Assembly: GCF_036188265.1 (NCBI RefSeq)
Contig: NZ_CP108093.1
Span: 1-64,000 of the forward strand
Direction of reading: 5' to 3'
DNA: 64,000 bases
Origin: Streptomyces sp. NBC_00247
GTDB lineage: Bacteria; Actinomycetota; Actinomycetes; Streptomycetales; Streptomycetaceae
Shown here: positions 36,082 through 45,805 of the stretch, one piece after another
How the letters are laid out: each line of letters opens with the position of its first letter
Numbering within the stretch: the stretch's first letter is position 1
The notes under the pieces: model-generated
The model's input: only the letters and a program-made list of their open reading frames with translations
Databases searched by the model: none
What the model was told of the DNA's origin: nothing
Position numbers and translations under genes: made by a program

Positions 36082-37640
36082 GGCGGTCGGGCGGTCGGGT
36101 CCCGGACGGCCGGCGGCACGGTCGTGACCGACGGGCCGAGGTGCTCCGGGCCCCGGAGGGCCGTGCGCGGTTCGACGTCGGGGCCCCGGAGGTGGCGGTG
36201 ATCGGCGGCGGTATCGCCGGACTCGCCGCGGCCACCCTGCTGGCCGAGCGGGGCGCGCGGGTCACCCTCCACGAACGGGAACCCACCCTCGGCGGGCGGC
36301 TCGCGGGGTGGTCCACCGAGCTGGCGGACGGCTCCCCGGTCACCATGAGCCGGGGCTTCCACGCCTTCTTCCGTCAGTACTACAACCTGCGCGGGCTGCT
36401 CCGCCGGGTGGACCCCGGGCTGGAGTCGCTCACCGCCGTGCCGGACTACCCGCTGCGGCACAGCGACGGGATGTACGACAGCTTCGCGCGGGTACCGCGC
36501 ACCCCTCCGCTCAGCGCGATGGGGTTCGTCGCCCTCAGCCCTTCCTTCGGGGCGCGCGATCTGCTGCGGATGAACCCGCGCGCCGCGCTGCCGCTGCTCG
36601 ACGTGCGCGTCCCCGAGGTCTACGAGCGGCTGGACACGGTCAGCGCCCGCGACTTCCTGGCGCGTGTCCGCTTCCCGGAGGCGGCGCACCACCTGGCCTT
36701 CGAGGTGTTCTCGCGAAGCTTCTTCGCCGATCCGGGCGACCTCTCCGCCGCGGAACTGGTCCTGATGTTCCACATCTACTTTCTCGGCTCCAGTGAGGGC
36801 CTGCTCTTCGACGTACCGGCGGAGCCGTACCCGCAGGCGCTGTGGGACCCGCTCCACGGATATCTGGAGAAGCACGGGGTGCGGGTGCGGACCGGTTCGA
36901 CGATGGAGAGCGTGACCCCCGCCCCGGACGGCGGGCTGGACGTCACGGCGGACGGCCGCACCCACCGCCGGGACGCGGTGGTGCTGGCACTCGACTCCGG
37001 CGGGCTGCGGCACCTGGTGGCGGCCTCTCCCGGACTCGGCGACGGCCGGTGGCGCGGCAGGGTGGCACGGCTGCGCACCGCCCCGCCGTTCCTGGTGTCG
37101 CGACTCTGGCTGGAGCGGCCCGTGGCGGCCGACCGCCCGGGCTTCCTCGGCACCAGTGGGTACGGCCCGCTGGACAACGTAAGCGTCCTGGAGCGCTGGG
37201 AGGGCGAGGCTCTTCGGTGGTCCCGCCGCACCGGCGGCTCGGTGGTGGAGCTGCACGCGTACGCGGTGGCACCGGACGCGGACCGGGCAGCCGTACAGGC
37301 CGAGCTGGTAAGCCAGTTGCACCGGGTCTACCCGGAGACCGCGGGTGTCCGGGTGGTGGACTCCCGGCACGAATGGCGGGCGGACTGCCCGCACTTCCCC
37401 GTGGGCGGCTACCGCGACCGTCCCGCCGTACGCACACCCCACCAGGCCGTGGTCGTCGCGGGCGACCTGGTCCGCACCGAACTGCCGGTCGCCCTCATGG
37501 AACGGGCCGCCACCAGCGGGTTCATGGCCGCGAACGCCCTGTTGGCCGACTGGGGGGTGCGGGGTCAGACCCTGTGGACGGTGCCGCGCGGCGGACGATC
37601 GGTGGTGCTGCGCCAACTCGCCCGACTGGGAACGGCGTAG
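36078..37640 (+). CDS. crtU: Beta-carotene desaturase/methyl-transferring aromatase CrtU
   Basis: 520 residues from a GTG overlapping the crtT stop. After a basic leader of about 35 residues comes the FAD-binding fold (VAVIGGGIAGLAAATLLAERGARVTLHERE, LGGRLAGW). Family motifs include MSRGFHAFFRQYYNLR and, at the end, VAGDLVRTELPVALMERAATSGFMAANALL. CrtU converts the beta-ionone rings of beta-carotene to aromatic rings with a methyl shift, giving beta-isorenieratene and isorenieratene. Its presence defines the likely end product of this locus. Confidence 0.9.
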   Translation: MRRSGGRVPDGRRHGRDRRAEVLRAPEGRARFDVGAPEVAVIGGGIAGLAAATLLAERGARVTLHEREPTLGGRLAGWSTELADGSPVTMSRGFHAFFRQYYNLRGLLRRVDPGLESLTAVPDYPLRHSDGMYDSFARVPRTPPLSAMGFVALSPSFGARDLLRMNPRAALPLLDVRVPEVYERLDTVSARDFLARVRFPEAAHHLAFEVFSRSFFADPGDLSAAELVLMFHIYFLGSSEGLLFDVPAEPYPQALWDPLHGYLEKHGVRVRTGSTMESVTPAPDGGLDVTADGRTHRRDAVVLALDSGGLRHLVAASPGLGDGRWRGRVARLRTAPPFLVSRLWLERPVAADRPGFLGTSGYGPLDNVSVLERWEGEALRWSRRTGGSVVELHAYAVAPDADRAAVQAELVSQLHRVYPETAGVRVVDSRHEWRADCPHFPVGGYRDRPAVRTPHQAVVVAGDLVRTELPVALMERAATSGFMAANALLADWGVRGQTLWTVPRGGRSVVLRQLARLGTA

Positions 37641-37856
37641 TCCCCTCCGCCCGGTCCGCCCCGCATCTCGGCCGACCTGCATCCCGGCTGGGCCGGCACA
37701 CGGGGCGGAGAAGGCGCGCGGCGGCTCACCGGGCGGGGGCCGGACCGGTCGATCCGGGCGAATTTCGGGGTGTGCCGGACGAGTTGGGTGTGCCACCGAT
37801 TGAGACGCCCCGCCATCTCTTCCGGGGGCAAAGGAGTATGTCGTTAGGATTCGGCG

Positions 37857-38942
37857 ATGACCACCGACTTCCCTCTCTTCCGGACCACGAAGCCCACCCC
37901 CGAGGCCGAGCGCGAGAACATCCTCGCCGCACCGGGGTTCGGCCAGTACTTCACCGATCACATGGCCTCGGCGGTGTGGACGTCGGCGGACGGTTGGCAG
38001 GACCGAAAGATCGGTCCGCTGGAGCCGTTTTCGCTGCATCCGAGTGCGGCGGTTCTGCACTACGGGCAGGAGATCTTCGAGGGGCTGAAGGCCTACCGCC
38101 ACGCGGACGGCAGCGTCTGGCTGTTCCGGCCGGAGGCCAACGCCCGGCGCTTCGCCCGCTCCGCCGAGCGGCTCGCGCTGCCCCAGCTGTCCGTGGAGGA
38201 TTTCCTCGCCAGCATTGAAGAGTTGGTGCGTGCGGACGAGCCCTGGGTTCCCGTGTCCACCGGAGAAGAGAGCCTCTATCTGAGGCCGTTCATGTTCGCC
38301 TCCGAGGTGTTCCTGGGCGTGCGGCCCGCCGCACAGGTGACCTATTCGGTGATCGCCAGCCCTGCGGGCCCCTTCTTCGCCTCGGGCATCGAGGGTGTGA
38401 CCCTGTGGATCAGCAGCAAGTTCACCCGCTCGGCCAAGGGCGGTACCGGAGAGGCCAAGTGCGGCGGCAACTACGCCGCGAGCCTCGCCGCGCAGGTCGA
38501 CGCGAAGCAGCACGGCTGTGACCAGGTGATGTACTTGGACAGTGCGGGAGATAACACACTGGAGGAGTCCGGCACCATGAACGTGTGCCTGATCACCGCG
38601 GACGGCCGGCTGGTCACCCCCGCACTCGGCACCATTCTGGAAGGTGTCACCCGTGACACGGTCCTGACTCTGGCGGGCGACCTCGACCTGGTCCCCGAGG
38701 AGCGGCCGATCACCCTGGGCGAGCTCCGGTCAAGGGCCGCCGACGGCAGCATCACCGAGGTGTTCGCGGCCGGCACGGCCGCGGTGATCACTCCGATGGT
38801 CGGCTTCAAGGGCGAGGGCTACGAGTTCACCATCGGAGACGGTACGCCCGGCAAGCACACCCTGGCCATGCGTGAGCATGTTCTGGACATTCAGTTCGGT
38901 CGTACCGAGGACAAGCACGGCTGGATGCGGCGCGTTCTCTGA
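37857..38942 (+). CDS. ilvE: Branched-chain amino-acid aminotransferase
   Basis: 361 residues, full length for class IV PLP aminotransferases. Landmarks are LHYGQEIFEGLKAYR, YLRPFMFASE, the Schiff-base Lys in GGTGEAKCGGNYAASL, and EESGTMNVCLI with GTILEGVTRDTVL. It interconverts valine, leucine and isoleucine with their 2-oxo acids. Streptomyces normally carry the housekeeping copy elsewhere, so this one, placed between the two crt blocks and next to a transposase remnant, may be an extra copy supplying branched precursors; that is inference. Confidence 0.9.
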   Translation: MTTDFPLFRTTKPTPEAERENILAAPGFGQYFTDHMASAVWTSADGWQDRKIGPLEPFSLHPSAAVLHYGQEIFEGLKAYRHADGSVWLFRPEANARRFARSAERLALPQLSVEDFLASIEELVRADEPWVPVSTGEESLYLRPFMFASEVFLGVRPAAQVTYSVIASPAGPFFASGIEGVTLWISSKFTRSAKGGTGEAKCGGNYAASLAAQVDAKQHGCDQVMYLDSAGDNTLEESGTMNVCLITADGRLVTPALGTILEGVTRDTVLTLAGDLDLVPEERPITLGELRSRAADGSITEVFAAGTAAVITPMVGFKGEGYEFTIGDGTPGKHTLAMREHVLDIQFGRTEDKHGWMRRVL

Positions 38943-38954
38943 GCCCGCATCACG

Positions 38955-39308
38955 GTGGACGGTTGCGCGGATCTTCGGGACGCGGTGGTGACGGCGCTCG
39001 ACTCCAGCGGGCTTGGGCAAGTGGCGGCGGCCCGCCCCGGAGTCGGAGCACACTGGGTGACGCGACAGGCCGGTTCGGCTGCGCACCACGTCATGCAGCA
39101 CCTGCTCCACCGGGCGACATGGGACGCCGACGCGATCCGTGACGACGTACGCGCCTACGTGGTCGAGCACCTGCGCGACACCGAGGCGGTGCTCGTGGTC
39201 GACGAGACGGCCGATCCGAAGAAGGGCACCGCGACCGTCGGCGTCCAGCGTCAGTGCGCCGGCACGGCCGGCCGCGTCGAGAATGCCCAGGTCGCCATCC
39301 ATCCATGA
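38955..39308 (+). pseudogene. IS701-family transposase remnant
   Basis: An open frame of 117 codons whose second half is unmistakable: IRDDVRAYVVEHL, EAVLVVDETADPKKGT, VGVQRQCAGTAGRVENAQVAI. These are the catalytic-core strands of IS701-type DDE transposases including the first Asp (VVDET). Complete enzymes are about 400 residues; here both the N-terminal portion and everything after NAQVAI are missing, with a stop immediately after. I found no clear terminal inverted repeats. It marks an old insertion inside the carotenoid locus. Confidence 0.85.
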
Positions 39309-39346
39309 AGATCACGATCTGCGGCTGGAGTACCAAGAGCTGCCCC

Positions 39347-40120
39347 TCAGCGTCCCCGATACCTCCGTCGCTCGATGGAACGCAGTCCGGGAACGGCTCG
39401 AACTCGCGCCAGAATCCTCATGAGTTCGAACTGGGACTCCTTGGTGAGGAGCGAAGGGTTCTCCTCCAGCATCAGTCTCACGTCGTCCCTGATCTGTTGG
39501 GGCGTGCGCCTTACGAGCGCACCTGACTCCGAGGAGCTGTCACTCTCCTCGATCCGTTCCCCTCGCAGAACCCTCAACTGCTCCTCGCTGAACAGCCTCC
39601 GCATCAACGCTGCGCCACGTCGTGCCGACCCCCATTCGCTGTCCATGCTCACTCGGTCCTCGCCACGTCCGGTGTCGCCCTCCCCCGAGGTTTCCCAGGA
39701 ATCGGAACCGGTCGGGACGAGCGGCTCGGCGGTCTCGTCCTTGTTGTCGCTCTTGGGGGTACGGGCGAACTTGCCGCGCGTCGACTCCACGAACGGACGG
39801 GCCTGACCGTCCCACCATCGCTTGAGGCGTGGCGCGCTCCACTGCACGAACGTGACGAGCATGACCAAGAGTGCCAGCACCTCCTCCACGTCCAAACGCT
39901 CCGGTTCCTCGGGTTGCGCCCCGCAGTGGCACTCGTGCGCGCACGGAGACAGCGGGTCGGTGAACGAGTACTCCTGGTGGTGAGGATCGTCGGGGACGAA
40001 CGTGGCGTGCCCGACAAGGTGCATCTCTTCGTCGTACAGGTTGTGGTGGAGCCCACCGTCTTTCGACTGCCCGGGAGTCAGCCCGTCGGCATACTCGAAA
40101 CTTCCACGAACACTGACCAT
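39347..40120 (-). CDS. Unknown protein with a Cys/His cluster and a hydrophobic segment
   Basis: 257 residues; the ATG at 40120 follows GGGGGAAC. An N-terminal beta-rich part (VSVRGSFEYADG, HLVGHATFVPDD) leads to a Cys/His cluster (CAHECHCGA, about residues 60-68), one hydrophobic helix (EEVLALLVMLVTFVQWSA, about 80-97) and a long charged, Ser/Glu-rich C-terminus ending in an Arg-rich tail. I do not recognise a family. Its mixed charged composition differs from its crt neighbours, and with the adjacent transposase scar this suggests an acquired gene. Confidence 0.6.
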   Translation of the reverse strand: MVSVRGSFEYADGLTPGQSKDGGLHHNLYDEEMHLVGHATFVPDDPHHQEYSFTDPLSPCAHECHCGAQPEEPERLDVEEVLALLVMLVTFVQWSAPRLKRWWDGQARPFVESTRGKFARTPKSDNKDETAEPLVPTGSDSWETSGEGDTGRGEDRVSMDSEWGSARRGAALMRRLFSEEQLRVLRGERIEESDSSSESGALVRRTPQQIRDDVRLMLEENPSLLTKESQFELMRILARVRAVPGLRSIERRRYRGR

Positions 40121-40306
40121 GTGCTGTTCCCCCAAGAAGTGGATGCCGAACGGATCCCGACCACATCGCCCCCGGCTCGTCCGGGCACCGGGCACGCAGC
40201 CAGGTGGCGGACGCGGCTGGGCCCCCGGCTCGTGCCCAACTGTACTGACGGGCACCAGCGTCGGGCATCGGTGGTCAGCGGCGACGGATACCCTCGGGTC
40301 GCTCCC

Positions 40307-41332
40307 TCACCCAGGGAACCGGCCGCTGCTGCGCAGCTCCCAGCGGCGTTCGGCGTACGCCAGGTCGTCGCGCCAGAGCCGCCCGGCCGAGGCCCTCATG
40401 AGCGGTCGCAGCAGCGGGGCCGCCGCGCGGGCGACGGCGAAGCCGCGCCGGTCGGAGGCGGCGACGACCGCCTCCACCACGGCGGTGCGCGGCCGGCCGC
40501 TCGCGTCGGCGCCGAGCGGGGTGGCGTGGCTCTCGACGACGGAGCCCCGGCCCTCCCCCTCGGTGATGTGCATGACGACGGTACGGGGTTCGGGCGCCGT
40601 GAACACGGCGCGTACGGGCACCACGACGCGGCCCGCCACCTTGAAGGAGACGTCGACCGCGAATCCGTCCCGGCCGTCCCCGGCGTCGCCGCCGGGGACG
40701 TCGAGCACGGTCAGGTCCACGAAGGAGTACGGGTGGAACCAGGCGCCGTGCCAGGGGTCGAGGCGGTTGGCGACGACGTCCTCGGGTTCGCAGGTGCCGA
40801 AGCCCTCGTACACCGCGTCGACCGCCGTCGAAGGCACCGGGCGTTCGGGGACCACGGGCCTCTCCAGCGGGGTCTCGCCGCCCACTTCGTCGAGCCGTAC
40901 CCAGGCGAGGACTCCGTCGTCGTGGGCGGGGTAGGGCTCCCATCCGGCGAACGGCTCGCCGTTCAGGGCGAGTCCGTGCCAGTGGCAGACGAGGGTGCCG
41001 CAGCGGACCGGGCTGTCCCGCAGCGGTGCGCCCAGATGCGGGCAGGCGCCGGGACCGGCGCGCAGGCGGCCCGAGGCGTCGCGCCAGGCGACGACCTCGG
41101 TGCCCCGGACGGTCCGGCCGAAGGAGCGGCCGGGTGTGATGCGGCGGGAGGCGCCGATGACGTACCAGTTGCCGGAGGGTCGGCTCAGCGCGTGCTTGAG
41201 GGCGCCCGCGATGAGGGCGGGCCGGGCCTCGCGCCAGGTGGGGCGCTGCCGTTCCCACGGTACGGGGTCGCGGCGCAGCCGCAGGGGAAGGCGGCCGCGG
41301 CGGCCGGGCCCGTCGGCCTGTGGGGGTGTCAT
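40307..41332 (-). CDS. Rieske [2Fe-2S] protein of the carotenoid operon
   Basis: 341 residues. The Rieske centre is explicit: C-P-H-LGAP and later C-HW-H-G, the CxH...CxxH ligand set, around residues 96-118. The C-terminal domain resembles the DUF5914 family rather than a classical ring-hydroxylating alpha subunit. The start overlaps the crtB stop by four bases, making it the fourth gene of crtE-crtI-crtB-x, the slot called crtV in S. griseus and S. coelicolor. It may hydroxylate or otherwise oxidise the carotenoid end group. I leave the symbol blank because crtV has been described as a methylesterase. Confidence 0.82.
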   Translation of the reverse strand: MTPPQADGPGRRGRLPLRLRRDPVPWERQRPTWREARPALIAGALKHALSRPSGNWYVIGASRRITPGRSFGRTVRGTEVVAWRDASGRLRAGPGACPHLGAPLRDSPVRCGTLVCHWHGLALNGEPFAGWEPYPAHDDGVLAWVRLDEVGGETPLERPVVPERPVPSTAVDAVYEGFGTCEPEDVVANRLDPWHGAWFHPYSFVDLTVLDVPGGDAGDGRDGFAVDVSFKVAGRVVVPVRAVFTAPEPRTVVMHITEGEGRGSVVESHATPLGADASGRPRTAVVEAVVAASDRRGFAVARAAAPLLRPLMRASAGRLWRDDLAYAERRWELRSSGRFPG

Positions 41333-42384
41333 GCCGCGTCCTTTCGACCGGCTCCGGTGACGGCCGGGTCGTGGTGCGGCCGGCCGGCCCTGGGGGCGTC
41401 CGACACCGGGAGGGGGCGGGACCGGACGGATCGTCGCGGCGCGGCGGTGGTGCGGAGCGCCGAGCGGGCGGCGAGGGCGCGTACCAGGCCGTCCAGGGCG
41501 ACCGTGGCGCGGCGGGCTCGGGAGACGACGGCGCGCCGGTGAAGCGAGGCGTAGCCGTCCGCCTCGATGGCGTCGAGGATGCCGCCGTACAGCACGAACG
41601 CGGTGCGGATGCAGGGACGCGACTCGGGGGCGAGCAGGGCGATGCCGGGCAGCGCCCGCCGGTAGATCTCGCGGTTGTACGCGGCGGCGGCCCGCAGGGC
41701 CGACGTGATGCGTGGGTCGCGAACGCCCGACGCCCGGCTGTGCAGCAGGAGTTCGCGGTCGACGCCGTGCGCGGCGAGCAGGTCGGCGGGGAGGTAGACG
41801 CGGCCCCGGTCGAGGTCCTCGCCGACGTCCCGGAGGAAGTTGCTGAGCTGGAAGGCGACACCCAGGTCGGCGGCGTACGGGGCGGCCTCCTCGCGCGGGA
41901 CGACGGTACCGAGGACGGGGAGCATCTGGAGGCCGATCACGGCGGCCGATCCGTGGGTGTAGCCGCCGAGTTCGTCCCAGGACGCGTACTCGGTGACCGT
42001 GAGGTCGCTGCGCATGGAGGCCATGAAGTCGGTGAAGTGGCGGTGGTCGATGCCGTACACGTCGGCGGTGTGGACCAGTGCCCGGATCACCGGTTCGCCG
42101 GTGGCGCGGTGCGCGAGGCCCTCGGCGAGCCGCTCTTCGAAGGCGAGCAGCGCCCGCGCGCGGTCCCCGGGCGCGGCGTCGGTGTTCAGGTCGTCCACGA
42201 TGTCGTCGGCCCGGCGGGCGAAGCCGTAGAGGGCGTGGACGGCGGGGCGGCGGTCGGCGGGGAGCAGCCGGGTGGCGAGGAAGTACGTCCTGCCGTGGCG
42301 TGCGTTGAGCCTCCGGCAGGTGGCGTACGCGGCGCGCAGGGCGGGGTCGTGGATGGCTGCCGCGTCGAGTTCACGGGCGGTCAT
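41329..42384 (-). CDS. crtB: Phytoene synthase CrtB
   Basis: 351 residues. The two Asp-rich substrate-binding motifs of squalene/phytoene synthases are present: DDIVD (60-64) and DVGED (186-190, in [20 protein letters not shown]). It condenses two geranylgeranyl diphosphates to phytoene, the first committed step. The gene starts 14 bases inside the end of crtI and ends overlapping the Rieske gene. The Ala/Arg-rich C-terminal 40 residues are a non-conserved tail. Confidence 0.93.
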   Translation of the reverse strand: MTARELDAAAIHDPALRAAYATCRRLNARHGRTYFLATRLLPADRRPAVHALYGFARRADDIVDDLNTDAAPGDRARALLAFEERLAEGLAHRATGEPVIRALVHTADVYGIDHRHFTDFMASMRSDLTVTEYASWDELGGYTHGSAAVIGLQMLPVLGTVVPREEAAPYAADLGVAFQLSNFLRDVGEDLDRGRVYLPADLLAAHGVDRELLLHSRASGVRDPRITSALRAAAAYNREIYRRALPGIALLAPESRPCIRTAFVLYGGILDAIEADGYASLHRRAVVSRARRATVALDGLVRALAARSALRTTAAPRRSVRSRPLPVSDAPRAGRPHHDPAVTGAGRKDAA

Positions 42385-43927
42385 GCGGGGTGCCTTTCGG
42401 TACGGGGCGCGGGGTGGTCGCGGTGGCCGGCCGGGGCCGCACGGACGAGGGCGGACCGGTGATCCGGGCGGCGGCGAGCTTTCCGGAGATGAGGACGGTC
42501 GGCACGCCGACGCCGGGGGTGGTGCCGCAGCCGGCGAGTACGGCGTTGGTGGTGCCCCGCACGAGGTTGCGGGGCCGGAAGGGGCCGGTCTGCGGGAAGG
42601 TGTGGGCGGCCGAGAACGGGGTTCCGGCGGCGTGCCCCTGGGCGGTCCAGTCGACCGGGGTGACCAGGCACTCTTCCTCGATGGCGGCGCCGAGTCCGGC
42701 GAGGCCCCGGCGTTCCAGCTCGGTCAGCAGGCTGTCCCGGTAGCGGGGTGCCAGCTCGTCCCAGGTGCGTGTGCAGGGGCCGATGTCGGTGTTCGGGCAC
42801 GGGGCGAGTACGTAGTGGAGGTGCTTGCCGGGCGGTGCGAGCGCCGGATCTCCGGCGGTGGGGCGGGTGATGAGCAGCGACGGGTCGCTCATCAGGGAGC
42901 CGGTGCGGGTGAGTTCGTGAAAGGTGCCCTTCCAGGCCCGGCCGAACGAGAGGGTGTGGTGGGCGAGTCCGGGCCAGGTGCGGTCCGTTCCGGCGTGCAG
43001 GACGACGGCGGACGGCGAGTGCCGCAGCCCGCCCGGTCGGCGGGGGGTACGGCCGAGCAGCCGGTAGCTGACGGGCAGGTCCGGGGTGAGGACGACCGCG
43101 TCGCACGGGATGCGGCCCCGGTCGGTGACGACGGCGGTGACCCGGTCGCCTGAGCGCTCCAGGCTGCTGACGGACTCGCCGTAGCGGAACGCGGCACCGG
43201 CCTCCGCGGCGGAGTCCGCCAGCGCCCGGGGCAGGGCGTGCATCCCGCCGCGTGGGAAGTACACCCCGGCGACCGTGTCCATGTAGGCGATGACGGCGTA
43301 CGCGGCGAGCGCCCGGGCCGGGGGCACCCCGGCGTACAGGGCCTGGAAGGAGAAGACGCGGCGCAGCCGTTCGTCGCTCAGGTAGCGGCCGATCCGCGCG
43401 TCGAGCCGGCCGAAGCCGCCGAGTGCGGCGAGCCGGGCCAGGTCCGGGTGGAGGAGCTGGAGCGGCGAGTCGAAGTTGGCGTCGATGAAGCGGCGCATCT
43501 GGACGGCGTAGAGGCGTTCCAGCCACCGTCGCAGACGGCGGTAGCCGAGCGCTTCGTGGCCGCCCGCGAACTCCTCCACGGCGGCCTCCATCGCGGCCGG
43601 TTCGGTGTGCACGTCGAGGGTGGAGCCGTCGGCGAACCAGGCGCGGTAGGCGGGGTGGAGCGGGATCAGGTCGAGCCGGTCGGCGAGCCGGTGTCCGACG
43701 GCGGCGAAGGCCTCCTCGACGAGGTCGGGCATGGTGAGCACGGTGGGGCCGGTGTCGATGCGGTAGCCGCCGCGCTCCAGCAGCCCGGCGCGTCCGCCCG
43801 GTGTGGGGTCGCGCTCGACGACGGTGACCCGCCGCCCGGCGCCGAGCAGATGGAGGGTCGCCGACAGGCCGGCGAGGCCGGCGCCGATCACCACGACGTG
43901 GTCGGTGCGCCCGGGGACGGTCCTCAT
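42371..43927 (-). CDS. crtI: Phytoene desaturase CrtI
   Basis: 518 residues. The FAD-binding start is [22 protein letters not shown] with [13 protein letters not shown], followed by the family segment [20 protein letters not shown]. The C-terminal signature is [33 protein letters not shown]. It introduces the double bonds that turn phytoene into lycopene. ATG overlaps the crtE stop (ATGA) and the end overlaps crtB, so the operon is translationally coupled. Confidence 0.93.
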   Translation of the reverse strand: MRTVPGRTDHVVVIGAGLAGLSATLHLLGAGRRVTVVERDPTPGGRAGLLERGGYRIDTGPTVLTMPDLVEEAFAAVGHRLADRLDLIPLHPAYRAWFADGSTLDVHTEPAAMEAAVEEFAGGHEALGYRRLRRWLERLYAVQMRRFIDANFDSPLQLLHPDLARLAALGGFGRLDARIGRYLSDERLRRVFSFQALYAGVPPARALAAYAVIAYMDTVAGVYFPRGGMHALPRALADSAAEAGAAFRYGESVSSLERSGDRVTAVVTDRGRIPCDAVVLTPDLPVSYRLLGRTPRRPGGLRHSPSAVVLHAGTDRTWPGLAHHTLSFGRAWKGTFHELTRTGSLMSDPSLLITRPTAGDPALAPPGKHLHYVLAPCPNTDIGPCTRTWDELAPRYRDSLLTELERRGLAGLGAAIEEECLVTPVDWTAQGHAAGTPFSAAHTFPQTGPFRPRNLVRGTTNAVLAGCGTTPGVGVPTVLISGKLAAARITGPPSSVRPRPATATTPRPVPKGTPHDRP

Positions 43928-45411
43928 CGGGTGGTGTCTCCTTCGGAGCCGGGGCCGTGGCCGAGGCCGAAGCCGGGTGCGGACGGTGGGACGGGAGGCC
44001 CGGACCGCGGCGGGGTGCGCCCGCCCGCGGCCTCCCGCAGCAGCAGGCGCAGCTGCCGGGCGCCCTCCGGGTGGAGTCCCGCGAGGTCGAGGCGGGCTTC
44101 GGCCTCCGCGGCGAGCCGGTCCGCCCGGTGTTCGACGGCGGCGCGCGCGCCGCTCCGGGTGAGTGCGTCCCGTACCCGGGCGAGCCCTTCGTCGGTGAGG
44201 GCGGGGTTGCCCACGCCGGCGTCCAGGACCGCGAGCAGGGCGGTGTCGCCCGCCGCCTCGGCGCGCTCCCGGGCGACGGCCACCAGGTAGGTGGGCTTGC
44301 CGTCGCGGAGGTCGCCGCCGGAGGGTTTCCCGGTGACGGCCGGGTCGCCGAACGCGCCGAGCAGGTCGTCGCGGAGCTGGAAGGCGGTACCGGCGCTCCG
44401 GCCGGCCGCGCAGAGCGCGGCGGTCGTTCGGTCGTCGGCGCCCGCCAGCGCGGCGCCCAGGGCGAGGGGGCGTTCCACGGAGTAGAGGGCGCTCTTGAGG
44501 CAGGCGGTCCGCAGGGCGTGCGTGGAGGTTCGGGTGACCGCCGCCTGTCCGTGCAGGTCGAGGTACTGGCCGGCCACCATCTCGGTGCGCATCGCCCGCC
44601 AGATCGTGAGGACCCGGCGCCGGGTGGCGGGGTCCGTCGGGACGGCGGCGACGGTGTCGTCCGCCCAGGCGAGCGCGAGGTCGCCGACGAGGACGGCGGC
44701 CGAGGTGCCGAACGCGGTGTCGGGGGGTCCGCCGGGGACGCTTGCCAGTTCGACGTGGACGGCGGGGCGGCCCCGGCGCAGCGGGGAGCCGTCCATCACG
44801 TCGTCGTGGACCAGGGCGCAGGTCTGGATGAGTTCGAGTGCGACGCCGAGGCGTAGCGCCGCGCCTGCGGCGTCCGCACCGCCGCAGGCCCGCATCGCCC
44901 ACCAGAGGAAGCGGGGCCGGGCGCGTTTCCCGCCGCCGAGGGTGAAGTCCGCGACTCGCCGGGCCAGGTCCCGGGTGAAGACGTCGTCGATGGCGGATGC
45001 CTCGGCGAGGTGGTCCCGGAGCACCGTGCGGGCGGTACGCAGGACGGCTCCGGCCACGTCGGCGTCGACGGCTTCCACGGTCTCGACGGATTCGAGCGGG
45101 TCGAGGGGGGCGGCGGCTCGCGATCCGGGCCCTGGCGGCGCGGCGGCCGGGCCGTCCGGGTCGCGGCTGCCGCGCGTCCCGCCGGAGCCGTCGGCGGCCC
45201 TGCGGGGTCCGTCGTGCGTCCGGGTGTGGTCGCCGTCCGCCGGGTCGTCGTGCGCGCGGGCCGTCGCGCCGTACGGTTCCCGGGCGTCCGGACCTGCCGG
45301 CGCCCCCTCGGCGGGGCGGCGGGGCCGGTCGGGTGGCTGCGCGCCCCCGGAGGACCGATCCGACCGCCGGTGGTCGGCAGAGGCGGAAACCGCTGCCCGG
45401 GTGAGGCGCAT
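43924..45411 (-). CDS. crtE: Geranylgeranyl diphosphate synthase CrtE
   Basis: About 495 residues from the ATG at 45411 (GAAGGACC upstream; an in-frame ATG at 45432 is also possible). The prenyltransferase domain starts only near residue 115, and the first Asp-rich motif DDVMD is at 203-207 (LVHDDVMDGSPLRRGRP). The second, FQLRDDLLGAFGD, also fits. The roughly 110-residue N-terminal leader is Pro/Arg/Asp-rich and unlike the usual 360-residue enzyme, so either a long disordered extension exists or the true start is internal. It makes the C20 precursor for CrtB and is first in the operon. Confidence 0.88.
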   Translation of the reverse strand: MRLTRAAVSASADHRRSDRSSGGAQPPDRPRRPAEGAPAGPDAREPYGATARAHDDPADGDHTRTHDGPRRAADGSGGTRGSRDPDGPAAAPPGPGSRAAAPLDPLESVETVEAVDADVAGAVLRTARTVLRDHLAEASAIDDVFTRDLARRVADFTLGGGKRARPRFLWWAMRACGGADAAGAALRLGVALELIQTCALVHDDVMDGSPLRRGRPAVHVELASVPGGPPDTAFGTSAAVLVGDLALAWADDTVAAVPTDPATRRRVLTIWRAMRTEMVAGQYLDLHGQAAVTRTSTHALRTACLKSALYSVERPLALGAALAGADDRTTAALCAAGRSAGTAFQLRDDLLGAFGDPAVTGKPSGGDLRDGKPTYLVAVARERAEAAGDTALLAVLDAGVGNPALTDEGLARVRDALTRSGARAAVEHRADRLAAEAEARLDLAGLHPEGARQLRLLLREAAGGRTPPRSGPPVPPSAPGFGLGHGPGSEGDTTR

Positions 45412-45805
45412 CGCTGGTCCTTCTGGTCGCATCGGTCTCCGTACCGCTCGGGCGGGCCCCGCACCGCCGGGCCGGCGTGCCGGCGGTACGGGGTCCGTCG
45501 CGGGTCCGCGGTCTTCCGGACCCGTCGCGTCTCTTCCGCCGTCCCTCGTCCGGCGGATGCGGGTGGGCCCCGATCCGTGCCGGCGGTGTGCCGGTGCCGC
45601 GGGCCCCGGCTCCCGAGGGGATCACGCCGACCGGCCGGGCGGTGGCTGCCGGGGCCGGTGAGGAGGACTCCGGAGCGGCCCCGCGACCCATTCGGCCGTC
45701 CCGGACCGTGGCACGGTGCCTCCACCGGGCCCCGCCGGGCGGAATGCGGTAGGGGCGGGGACGGTGGAAGAGGAAGACCCGGATCGAACGCGAGGCGGAG
45801 GCGCC
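45412..45805. promoter_or_regulatory. Divergent crtE / litQ promoter region
   Basis: Nearly 400 bases without a convincing gene separate crtE (leftward) and the litQ-like gene (rightward). Both are expected LitS targets in related species, so light-dependent promoters should lie here. I could not pick out a confident -35/-10 pair or LitR site by eye. Confidence 0.45.

Noticed and set aside
38943-39346. Intact insertion sequence
   Set aside because: The transposase is missing both ends, and I found no terminal inverted repeats or target-site duplication by eye.
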